A stretch of DNA of 64,000 bases from Podospora pseudocomata (lineage: Eukaryota > Ascomycota > Sordariomycetes > Sordariales > Podosporaceae), in assembly GCF_035222375.1 (NCBI RefSeq), contig NC_085888.1, positions 2,790,001-2,854,000 on the forward strand. Reading direction: 5' to 3'. The translations under genes and the position numbers were made by a program. Below are positions 34,974 through 44,739 of the stretch, piece by piece; within the stretch, counting starts at the first letter, position 1, and every line of letters begins with the position of its first letter. The notes below the pieces were generated by a model. That model made no database searches and had not been told where the DNA came from. It was given only the letters and a program-made list of their open reading frames with translations.

Positions 34974-35063
34974 ACTTTTATGATGACTCTAGATGACGAG
35001 TCCTATACGGGATTCCCGATGCGGACAACCTATTTTTTATACCATTCATGCCTATCTGAAAAT
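34974..35063 (+). ncRNA. snR75: Box C/D snoRNA, snR75 homologue (25S G2288), possible second target
   Basis: Box C ATGATGA at 34980-34986, box D CTGA at 35056-35059; the terminal stem is weak (T-run with A-run). The guide TAGATGACGAG, right after box C, fits 25S CUCGUCAUCUA and the site G2288. A second guide, CCATTCATGC upstream of box D (35042-35051), is complementary to GCAUGAAUGG about 19 nt further along 25S, predicting an additional modified G near yeast position 2307. Intron 4 of the host gene. Confidence 0.84.
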
Positions 35064-35223
35064 TACACACTTCCATCACCTTTTGAAGTCGCAGGAGTGA
35101 GCTTTCGCTGACCAACTTCAAGATTTTAAGACATTTCATCTGATGATTGCTCGACACCTATTCGACCTCTTCTCATTTTCTGGTACGTTGTCGATATCAC
35201 CACTCCTCACCCCAGCACCACTG

Positions 35224-35309
35224 CACATTATGATGACATGACAAAAAAATTGACAAGCATATGTCGGAGCCCTTCAAGCGTTGATGATAAGGTCTATGTC
35301 TGAATGTTC
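35224..35309 (+). ncRNA. snR74: Box C/D snoRNA, snR74/U27 homologue (18S A28)
   Basis: Box C ATGATGA at 35230-35236, box D CTGA at 35300-35303, short terminal stem ACAT/ATGT. The guide GACAAGCATATG is fully complementary to the 5' part of 18S rRNA (CAUAUGCUUGUC). Counting five from the D'-like CGGA gives A28, the site of yeast snR74 and vertebrate U27. Intron 5 of the host gene. Confidence 0.88.
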
Positions 35310-35461
35310 CCATGCCACATCACCTTTTGACCACCTGCAGTGATCATTGGCTAACTGTCGCAGATTGTTTTGATCATGATGATGAGCACGATGGTCTGTT
35401 GTCCTTTTGACCCGATCCTCAACGTAAGCACCCACTTTCCTTCTTGATTACCACCACCCCC

Positions 35462-35556
35462 GACTTTTATGATGATTTAAAATATTATCACGACGGTCTA
35501 CATAGCAATCGCTTTGATGAAATGGCCAGTGACATGGCAAGATTTCTGATAAAGTC
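35462..35556 (+). ncRNA. snR73: Box C/D snoRNA, snR73 homologue (25S C2959)
   Basis: Box C ATGATGA at 35469-35475, C' TGATGA at 35515-35520, box D CTGA at 35546-35549, six-base terminal stem GACTTT (35462-35467) with AAAGTC (35551-35556). The guide TCACGACGGTCTA is complementary to the highly conserved 25S segment UAGACCGUCGUGA, containing the snR73 target C2959 (yeast numbering). The D' box is degenerate, so the exact nucleotide is less certain. Intron 6 of the host gene. Confidence 0.84.
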
Positions 35557-35833
35557 ATCCATCATCACCTTCTTGATGTTTGTCTTGTGAATGTTCATGG
35601 GCTAACTCGTCCAAGTGTTCAGCGTTGTTGCTTTACTGGGGCTCATTTTTCACTATAATCATGACTCTGTCGTCGTGATATGGGGAAGAATACTGGTTTT
35701 TGTATTGAGCTTAATATTCTGCTCTACAGTACCATATGAAAATTGTCGAGTTTAAAGTATTCTTGTTTCCCTCTGTCCTGTGCTCAGCCGTCTCCCGCTG
35801 TCGCCAGCTGTATCGCGTCCCCGGCAACGCGAT

Positions 35834-37844
35834 TTACAAAAGCAACCCAGCCAACACGCTCACCATCAATAGCCCACGCGCGGGGTTGTCCCAAGCAGAG
35901 GAGCCTCCACTGCTAGACGTTGGCTTCGCCGCGGAAAGTGACGTGGTAAATATTCCCGTCATGATCGTTGAGGTCGGCGCGGCCTCCTCCCCAGCAGCCT
36001 CACCATCACTCCTCTGCCCCGGCAACTGCCAATCACCGGCAGAATTATACCAAACCCCGTTGATCACGACCCCTTCTCCCCTCAACACGGCCCTCACAGA
36101 CTCATCATCGCACGTATCTGCCACCTTTCGGATATAGCACCTCGCATTGGGGACATTTGTCGCGAGCAGCTCCGGCCCTGTCTTGTCCGCTTCGGGGGTG
36201 CCCTTTGTGGCAAAGGAGGCAAGATTGACTTTTTCGCCTGTGCTGATTGAGGATCCGAGGATGATCCGGGAAAAGATTTCGAAAGTGGTTTCGGGCTGGG
36301 AGTGAGAGGGGAAGTGACCTGCGTCGTAGATGCGGGTGAAGGAGAGGTTGGAGAGCTGGCGGGTTGAGCCGCCGGTGTAGGTTTTGTTGGTGAGGAGGGG
36401 GGCGTAGCCGGTTGTATGAAAAGCATTATACCGCGAGAAGGATCCGGCGATAGAGAGAGAGGTTGATTGCCCGCTGTACCAGTTGCAGAGGTAGTCTCTG
36501 TCGCCGGACAGCAGGGCGATCCGAACCCCTTGGGATAGTAGCTCTTTGATGGCTACCAGCGGGTCGTCCCGAAGGGCGGGGAGGGGGGGAGGGAGATCGG
36601 TGAAGTTTATTGGTGAGCCAATAGCGGATAGAAACTTGGGTGAGTTGAGAAAGGTAAGATAAGTCTGGTTTGGCAAGGGGTCGAAGGAGGGGGAGGAGAT
36701 GTCGTATAACGACCTTGAGGTGTGTTGCTGGTATGGGATTGTGAGGCCGTAGATGCACTCCCAGGCTTGGAGGCAGACGAGGAGGGTTTCGGAGTTTGTC
36801 GAGGAGGAGGGGTGGCGGCAGGGGAGGAGGAGGTCGGAGCAGCCGCGGCGGCGGTGGTAGGCTGACATGATGGGGGTGGTTTGATCTTGGGTTAGTAGCG
36901 GGAGGTGGAAGGTGTTGTTGAGGGCCATGGTTACGTAGGATTGGGCTTGGGACAAAGGGTCGAGGCCGCAGGGGGAGAGGAGGCCGAGGGAGGTGATTTT
37001 GATGGGGAGGGTGGTGGATGAGGTGCTGGGATTTTGGGAGTGGAAGTAGGATGCGAGGAGCGCGGCGAGGGGGGCGGTGGTGCCTTTTGCGAAGAGGGAT
37101 ATCCCTGTGGAAGAGTTGGAGGGGGTGTTGTATTGGGGAAAAGTTGATAGGAAGGTCTGGAGGAGATGCCAGACTAGTCGGGCTGTCGCTGTGGTGTTGG
37201 CTGATGAGTTCAGCGGGTAAGGGGAAGAGAATGTGCCGTTCATGAAGGCCCAAGGGCTGCTCCATTTGGGGACGGGTTCAGGAGGGAAGATGGTTGTTGC
37301 GTTGTAGGAATCGTAGCTGCCGTTGGTGATGGGGGTGGTGTAGGAGAAGCCTACTGAGGGCTGCGGGCTTGGTTAATATCACGAACTCTGGCGCGGAGAG
37401 AATAAACTTTACAAGATCGATATACAGCATGTTTGATGCCCTGTCCCATCCCCATTCCCTTGCCTTGACCTCGAGGTGATCTTTATCCTTTTCTACCACC
37501 TCACAAGGACCATTCTCTTGCCAAAAGCCTGACATGGAGCTCCCTCCAGTCCCGCCATTCAGCCATATTGTGAGTGTCGAAGTCGGCTCCCGTGCTTCGA
37601 TAAACCAAAAGAACAAGCTGGTCGACCGACCCTCAACTGGGATGTTGACCCAGCCAGAGAACTGCTTCTGTGCATCGAATGCCGTCTTGCAGGCACCCTT
37701 CGGAACTTTGTAGGAAATGGTGATATTTGGGTCGTGTGCGGCGTTTAGTGTTGTCAAGTTGGCATCTTGTAAGGGGACAAACTGAGCAAGCGCAGTAACT
37801 GAGAAGCACGCGCAAAACAACCTGACGCTGCGTGATAAGAGCAT
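35834..37844 (-). CDS. S10 serine carboxypeptidase-like protein, catalytic Ser motif missing
   Basis: Secreted peptidase-like protein. Two exons, 37413-37844 and 35834-37360 (52-nt intron), give 652 aa. The signal peptide is about residues 1-21. Fold landmarks are present: WLNGGTGGSSM (94-104; family WLNGGPGxSS), ENGP, NMLYID, GFSY, the acid motif GDRDYLCNW (about 430) and the His motif AGHFPSHSQPE (about 493). Where the family has the nucleophile motif GESYGG, this protein reads LFAKGTTAPL (about 233-242), with no Ser, so it may be inactive. A Ser/Thr-rich stretch and a C-terminal hydrophobic tail after Asn/Ser/Gly-type residues suggest GPI anchoring at the cell surface. Confidence 0.85.
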
Positions 37845-38182
37845 GGTAAACTAGGTGCTATCGATGCACTTAGACAACAGCCAAATAGACAAAAAAAACG
37901 AAGCAAGGCTCTGCTGGCACTTTTGACCAAAACATCGTGCGCAAGGCTTTCAGTGTGTGACCAAACCAGCAAGCACGACCTCCCACAGAATGGGATGGTC
38001 GCCTCTCACACCACTCCAGCCTTGTTGCCGGTTACCCAAAAAACCACCAAACATGACCCCATTGTGAAACGCTTCCCCAACCATCACCATCAGACGGAGA
38101 GAATACTGATCACAAACCCCCTCACTACCCGGGTGACCAACCTCCACGTGGCCGTGAACCCATCCACGGAGAAAAAACTCCC
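37845..38182. other. Intergenic region
   Basis: Upstream of the carboxypeptidase-like gene and downstream of the next minus-strand gene. Nothing further recognised. Confidence 0.4.
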
Positions 38183-40002
38183 CTAACCCAACCTAACATT
38201 CCTCCAAACCCTCAGACACTCCTGCAAGTCCAACGCCAGCGTCCCCTCGGCCAACCCAGTACAATCCTTAATCATGGCCACCAGCAATGTAGCATACGCC
38301 CACACCACCTGCTCCTCCCTTAACCTCTCCAAATCACTCTTTCTCATCCCCCCATTCTCGGCCCAGTTCTTCCACAGTTCCAGCATCGCGCACAGCTTCG
38401 CCGTAAACTGGCTGTCCAGCACCATTCGATACAGCAGCGTCCCAACCACTTCTTTCATTTCCATGTTGGGCGCTACTTTTTCTTTCGGGTTGCTGTTGGA
38501 TTGGTTCTTGAGCCAGGTCAGGTTGTGCTCAGCGACGAGCTTGGTGTCCCATTTGGGGGATTGGAGCGCCTCAAGGAGTCGGGCCTCTTGACGAGCGGTT
38601 CGGAGACGTTGCTGATCTTTCACTGGGGGGCTGTGTTAGCTTTGTCAGGTAGGTGAGGTGAAAAGGGCGACATACTGTCCTGCATCCGCATTTCGTTCTC
38701 CCTTCTTACTCTCTCCATTGCTGCTTGCGCTCTCTGGGCGGGTGGTAATTTTGCCTCGGCTGCCATGGCAGCCCGTTGGTCCCTCATCCTCGCGGTAAAC
38801 TTGTCCAAGTCAGCAGCGCCATCGTTGTATGTCGTCGCCCATTCTGGTGTGGCAGATTGCTCGACCACATTGAGCAAGACCAAAACACCACATGGTACAG
38901 TTTCCTTCCTCGAGAAAGTAAGAATATCATCCGGGATTTTGTACGACCAGAGGATCGTCTGCGAGGTAGTCCCATAAGCTGTCGCCGCAGAGGCAAACCA
39001 TGCCCCCGACGAAGAAGATGACCGCACCCTAATATGATCAACAGGCAACGAGTCCAAGTTAATCGTGCTAGTCAACTGCGCCTCCTGCCTCAGCGCAGTA
39101 ACAATTCCCTCCGTAGAAATCTGGCACGTAATCGGTATACTCGACTCCCCCCACTTCTTCTGTTGCGTCCTCGGCCTCGACGTCTCCGTCTCCGTCTTGT
39201 GAAGACTCTCACAAGAAGCATGCTCCCCTCCAGTAGTAACCTCCTCCATGCTCCGCCCCCCTTCTTCCTCCCCCTCCACAACCCGCGGCGGCGGCGGAGG
39301 CGGCAACCGCACCCAATAAGGAGGCAAATCCCCCCAACTCCTCCTCGTCCACCCCCCCTCCCAATTCACCACCAAACTCAAATGCCCATCACTCCCATCC
39401 AAAGGCCCAACACTCAACGCCTTCTTCCCGCCCGGCCCCGTCATCAAAGTACACCCCACCGGCGTCCACAACCCACTCCCCCTCAACATCCTCCACCCAT
39501 ACCCATCCGGCACAGCCCCCAGATCCAACAAGTAACAAACCAGCTGGTCAAACTCCACCTCCACCTGCGGCTGCCTCAGCTGGTCGGCATATTCCACCCG
39601 TTGAGTGTTCAACCCAATGACGTTAGTCCTCCAGTTGAACGTCGTCCACGAACCCCCCGGGATGGAGGAGCGGTGTGAGGACACGCTCCAGTACTCCTGG
39701 CGGTCGGTGAAGCGGTCCATCGGGCGGACGGCGTAGCGGGGGAGCTCTACTTCGATGATCCTATTCACGACGTCGGAGCGGGTGAGGGCCGGGAGGCGGG
39801 AGTGCCGGAGCATGCGTTTGATGCGGGAGAGGGCGGCGAGGGTGACGGCTGTGTTGTAGAGGATGGGGAGGACGCCCAGGACGGCGAGGGGGACGCCGAT
39901 GTAGGTTATTATGTCTGTTGCTGAGTGACTGCCGCCGCCGTTGTCGGATTCATGGAAGCCGGACATTGCGCAGAGTGAAAGAACGCGTGAAACTGAGGTC
40001 AA
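38183..40002 (-). CDS. Fungal membrane protein of unknown function
   Basis: Two exons, 38676-40002 and 38183-38622 (53-nt intron with an AGCTAAC branch), give 588 aa from the first ATG; the ATG 12 codons later (39966) is an alternative start. One hydrophobic segment near residues 31-55 (IITYIGVPLAVLGVLPILYN) probably anchors it. A Trp-rich central domain follows (HLSLVVNWEGGWTRRSWGD, PPYWVRLP), then a Glu-rich loop and a helical, charged C-terminus. The overall type is widespread in filamentous ascomycete genomes, but no function is known to me. Confidence 0.75.
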
Positions 40003-40693
40003 AGTAATAAGTGAGTGTGAAGATGGGATTGAAGATGATCTGCTTGGAGATTATTATACTAGAGAGTGTGAAACATCAACATATGATAGATGAAAAGGAG
40101 TGACAACAGGTGGGGTTATGTATAAATGTTGATGACAAGAAGCAAAAAAGCCTTCAAACGGTTGATCTTCATATTCATCGGCAAGCGAGGAACGAGACCT
40201 CAGCCGCACGCGGTACCAATGTTCCATGGTGACAGGGGGTCCTGCATGGCGGCGTCCGAGCAATTAGCTACCTAGGTAGCCGTAGAATCTGAGGTACCGG
40301 TGCGAGATGATCTTGGGTTCCAAAACCCTCTGACCTTGAGAAAGGCGAGTCGAGAAATACAGGAAATGTTGCCGGATCTTGGGCAAGATGATGAAAACGC
40401 ATTCGCTGCGTTTACAAGAGGTTGAAGGGTTGAAGGATTGGAGTGAGAGATGTAAGCCAAGGAGAGGGTTAGGGTTGCGTGCCCGGTACAGTTGACTACT
40501 AGGGCAGCAAACATCGTCATTCTCAAAACACAAGAATATACTCGTTCTATGTTCAAGGTGTTCTCCATTGAAAGCCAGATGTGCTTCATCAACATAACAA
40601 AAGCAATCCCAGATCATGTTACTCCCAGCACCATATCCGCCATCGTTGCATTTTACCATCTCATCAATATCCAAAAGAAACCACCCATTTCCC
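40003..40693. other. Intergenic region
   Basis: It lies between the nit-6 stop and the 5' end of the membrane-protein gene. Open frames present are short and show no coding character. Confidence 0.45.
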
Positions 40694-43600
40694 TCACCAA
40701 TCCGGTGCACTCCCACACCCCCCTCCCCCAGCCATAACCTCCACCGGCCTCCTCATCCTATTCTCCGCATGCGGCTTCACCCCAGGCTTCTTCGCCCTAT
40801 GTCCCTTCCAGTTCCCACCCGCCGGCGTTTCCAACCCCAGCTTCCTATCCAACTCCTTCAACTGTCCCTCTCCCGCCTCTCCACTCTTAACCATCCACTT
40901 CTTCGTCCCCAACTTCTCATCAAGCTCCTCAACCGGCGGCAGCTTAACATAAACCATCCCATCGTCTCTCTCCTCCACCTCGAAGGTAGCAATCGACAGC
41001 TCCGAATCATTCTTGCAAGCACCATTGGACAAGTCATAGTTCCTCTTGTGGTGCGGACAAGAGACATACGGCGCCTCACCCGTGCTGGGAGAAGACGAGC
41101 TGGTCCCAACCAGACCATCAGACAGGATAAACGCCCGCTTGTGAGGGCACATCTGCTGAGTGCAGTAGTACTTCCCCTTGACTTTAAACAGCGCGAGCTG
41201 GGTGTCGCCTCGCTTGACAGCGGCCGAGATGCCGTTGGGAATGTCATCCGCGCCCTTGAAGTACGACGACTCGAGCATCGGCTGCCAGGTCAACGATGAC
41301 CACGTCTTGGACAGCCCGGCGAAATCTTCCTTGGCCGAGGCGTCGCTCGGCCAGAAAGTCGGGCGGAGCTGGCCGCGATCCGTGTCGAGCTCCATTGTCT
41401 CGACTGTCTCTGTCGTGTTGGCGAACTGCTTGAACTGCGCGGCAATCTCGGGGTTGTTGATCGCTTCGGCCCACTCGTCAAAGAAGCTGTCGACCAGTTC
41501 TTGCATCTGGGCTTCGAGGGAGGCGTTGAGACCGAGGCTGTCGTCGAGGATCACAGACCTGAGGTAGGCCAGACCGCCTGGGAGGGCTTCGAGCCAGCGA
41601 GCTGTGCGCTGGAGCTTGTCGGCCGTGCGGATGTAGAACATCAGGTAGCGGTCCAGAATGGGGATGACTTCAGTGGGCGGCACGTCTTTGGCGAGGAGCT
41701 CAGAATGTCTGGGCTTGGCACCGCCATTACCGCCCACGAAGATGTTGAAGCCTTTCTCGGTGGCGATGAGGCCGAAGCTGGGAGAGAATGTCAGAAATGG
41801 GATATTTAACGGAGAAGTGAGAAGACATACTCTTTGTTTTGAGCTTCGGCGCACTCGCGCACACAACCACTCACCCCACCCTTGATCTTGTGAGGAGCGC
41901 GAAGAGATTTGTATCGCTCCTCCAGGCGGACAGCCATGCCGACACTGTCACCGATGCCATAGCGACACCAAGTGGTACCTACGCAACTCTTGACTGTCCT
42001 GAGGGACTTGGCATAGGCGTGCCCAGACTCCATGCCAGCATCCACCAACCTCTTCCAGATGTCAATAAGATCCTGTTTCTTGGCACCAAACATGTCGATT
42101 CTTTGACCGCCAGTGATTTTGGTGTACAGCTTATAGTCTCTCGCCACCTCTCCAATAACCACAAGCTTTTCAGGGGTAATCTCTCCAGCCGATACTCGAG
42201 GTACAACCGAGTATGTGCCGTTCCGCTGGATGTTGCCCAGATATCTGTCGTTGGTTTCCTGCAGACCATGGTGAGGCTTATCCATGACGTGCTTGTTCCA
42301 TAAGCTTGCAAAGATGCTGGCCAGCGTGGGCTTGCAGGCTTCGCACCCTATGCTCTCTGGGTCGACGCCGGCTTCCTTCATCACTTCCTGGAATGTGGTC
42401 AACCGCTTGACCATGATGATGTTGTAGAGATCAGCACGGCTGTAGTTGAAGTGAGGGCAGATGGTGTTCTTGACCTCATTGCCCATGTCCTTCATAGTCT
42501 TGTTGAAGATGGAGGTCACGAGAGGCATGCAACCTCCGCAGCCTGTGCCAGCTTTTGTGCAAGACTTGACCTCCCCGATGGACTTGCAGGTACCGTCCTT
42601 GACAGTGTTGACAACATCTGCTTTGGTGACATTGTGGCAACTGCAAATTTGGGTGTCATCGTCGAGATCATCACCATCGTCAGCACCCTCCTTCTTGGCA
42701 CCAAGGATAAGTTGCGACGGTGGGACGTCGAGCTCTTTCTGGTTCTTGACTAAGGGGACAAGCTTGACGTAGTCGGATGTGTCACCGATCATCATGCCAC
42801 CAAGGAGGTATTTGCCGTCCACCGAGAAAATGTACTTCTTGTAGATGTTGAGAAACGGGTCCTTGTAGGTCAAGGCCTTGACTGGGGCCGGAGGGGCGCC
42901 ATTGGTGAGCACCTTGACTGCTGATAACGGCGAGGCGGGTTTCTTCTTTGCCTTTGCGGGAAGGTACTTTGGCCCGTCACGGTCAGCAAAGAAGTCTCCA
43001 AAGCTGGCAACCTCGACGCCTAGCAGCTTCAGCTTTGTGCTCAGGTCAGGGCGTTTGTATAATCGTGGCTGATGATGTTGTGATTGTGTGAGGTTGAATG
43101 TGAGAACGTCAGCCATTTCCACTCCCGGGGCAATCAGACCAAACGTCTGACCTTGCCAGCTTGCGCACTCTCCAATGGCGTAGATGTCTGGATGGCTGGT
43201 CTGAAGGCTGTCATCAACGACGATGCCGCCGCCACGGTCAGCACACAGAATGCCTGATTGTCTGGCCAGCTCGTCTCTTGGTCGGACACCGATAGCGAAG
43301 CAAATGGTCGAGCACTCCATGTACTCGCCATCTTCAAAGTGAACACCCTTGACGCTGTTGTCCTCCGTCACCTCAATCCTGCCCACTCTCTTGCTGAGCA
43401 AAACATCAGCACCGAGGCTTCGCACTTGTTCCACAACCATGCCGCCTGCGTCAGCGTCCAGTTGCCGGCTGAGAACCCATCGATTGCGCTCAATGACTTT
43501 GACCTTCTCGAAGCATCCCAAGTCCATCATAGCCTTGGCAGCTTCGAGTCCCAACAAGCCACCTCCTACTACGGCACCAACTGTGCCCTTTTGGTTCGCT

Positions 43601-44154
43601 GAGAAAGCAATGAGCTTCTCCAGGTCCTCGACAGTCCTGTAAACAAAGACGCCCTTGGCGTCATGACCGGGCGTGTGTTTTGGCAGCACGGCATCGGAGC
43701 CAGTAGCCAGAACCAAGATGTCGTAACTGACTTCGTCACCATTTGCGCAGGTTATGGTCTTTTTGTTTGGGTAGATTTCGGTGACTTTGGTGTTCAGGTG
43801 GTAGCTGAGAGCTCCGTCAGGTACAGCTGTGTACTGCAGCATTGGCGTCAGTGTTGCTCATGGACGTCAAGAGCAGAGACATACCCATTCTAGTGGATTC
43901 AGGTACAAGTTCTCAATCTTGCGATGCTCAAAGAAGCTGGTCAAGCCAACTCTGTTGTATGCCAAATGTGGCTCTTCGCCAACTACTACAACGTTGTACT
44001 CGCGCGATCTGGCATCGAGTTTGAGGAGTTTCTCTCTGTTGGGAGGTTAGAGATATCCGCATTCCAGGGACTTAAACCGGCCCATTGCTCACATGAAGCT
44101 GATGCCCACCATTCCCAAACCAACAACAACAATCTTCTTGCGCCCGACTGCCAT
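40694..44154 (-). CDS. nit-6: Assimilatory nitrite reductase [NAD(P)H]
   Basis: Reduces nitrite to ammonium in nitrate assimilation (niiA in Aspergillus). Four exons: 44093-44154, 43885-44035, 41831-43833 and 40694-41777; introns 51-57 nt; 1099 aa. Domains in order: FAD/NAD-binding with [10 protein letters not shown] (8-17) and [17 protein letters not shown]; a BFD-like [2Fe-2S] module ([22 protein letters not shown]); siroheme/4Fe-4S domain with [11 protein letters not shown] and [13 protein letters not shown]-terminal Rieske-type domain ([20 protein letters not shown]). All ligand cysteines seen are intact. GATA-type sites upstream fit control by the NIT2/AreA nitrogen regulator. No nitrate reductase or nitrate transporter gene is visible nearby. 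Confidence 0.97.
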
Positions 44155-44229
44155 TGTGGGCAGGCTGTGAGGAGGATCGTCCAGAATGGGGGTTATCAAA
44201 AGAGAAACAAGCCAGTTGAACAATGACAA

Positions 44230-44235
44230 GATAAG
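44230..44235 (-). promoter_or_regulatory. GATA site close to the nit-6 start
   Basis: GATAAG (CTTATC on the coding strand) about 76 bp upstream of the nit-6 ATG; a candidate NIT2/AreA site. Confidence 0.4.
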
Positions 44236-44516
44236 ACGGGAGTCGTAGAGAAGCCAACCCGAGTCAATCAAGGCTGGCGAGGCTGGATCAATGTCGTCAA
44301 AAAGCTAACCAGGAGAACATCAGAGGAAAGAGAAGTGACAAAAAGGAGAGGAACAAGACGGGATGTAGACATGGTCTATCATGGTGGCACTGCCATCGTC
44401 AGAGCATCTGGCCGGACACACGGCGAACGATATCTAATCTCTCATCAAGGTAGGCATTCAGAGGCAATCAAGGAAATGCACATCTCCGGAGCCGTGCAGG
44501 TTGGTGTGTGAAGACG

Positions 44517-44524
44517 GCCGCGGA
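44517..44524. promoter_or_regulatory. NIT4-like site
   Basis: GCCGCGGA matches seven of eight positions of the TCCGCGGA sequence bound by the nitrate-specific activator NIT4. It lies about 365 bp upstream of the nit-6 start. One near-match alone is weak evidence. Confidence 0.3.
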
Positions 44525-44697
44525 CAGGCCCCAGGGGCGATTCATGACCATTTGGTGTACCAATGAGCATAGTGCAATATGTAATGACGCATGAAAGGCA
44601 CCGGAGAAGCAGCAGCCACTTCGTTCAGCGACCGTGGGACTCCTCTGCTTTTGCGGATTCCTAGGTAGACGTTGCAGCGCGGGAGATGGTGATCTTT

Positions 44698-44739
44698 GAT
44701 AGCGGATATCAGTGCAATGATAACACTTATCGGGCCAAT
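44698..44739. promoter_or_regulatory. Cluster of GATA sites plus CCAAT box
   Basis: Four GATA cores occur in 34 bp (44698-44701, 44705-44708, 44719-44722 and TTATC at 44727-44731), followed by CCAAT at 44735-44739. Clusters of closely spaced GATA cores are the preferred targets of NIT2/AreA in nitrate-assimilation promoters. They lie about 550 bp upstream of the nit-6 ATG. Confidence 0.5.

Larger units (their letters stand above)
34050..35760 (+). ncRNA. Non-coding snoRNA host gene with six intronic box C/D snoRNAs
   Basis: A spliced transcript without a useful reading frame. Introns read from donor, branch point and acceptor: 34127-34323, 34483-34683, 34705-34895, 34943-35122, 35183-35363 and 35424-35615. 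Each is 180-201 nt, far longer than the 50-70 nt introns of neighbouring genes, and each holds exactly one C/D snoRNA. Exons are small; exon 3 (34684-34704) is 21 nt. Donors are mostly GTAAGT-like; two introns end with GGGCTAACT or GGCTAACTG close to the acceptor. The transcript ends are estimates: the 5' end from the pyrimidine-rich leader near 34050-34080, the 3' end before the carboxypeptidase stop. The exon products are probably discarded, as in other snoRNA host genes. Confidence 0.88.

Noticed and set aside
39034-39678. 214-codon plus-strand frame opposite the membrane-protein gene
   Set aside because: Arg/Pro-rich antisense shadow of the C-rich coding strand; the minus-strand protein has a hydrophobic segment, a domain-like core and a clean intron.
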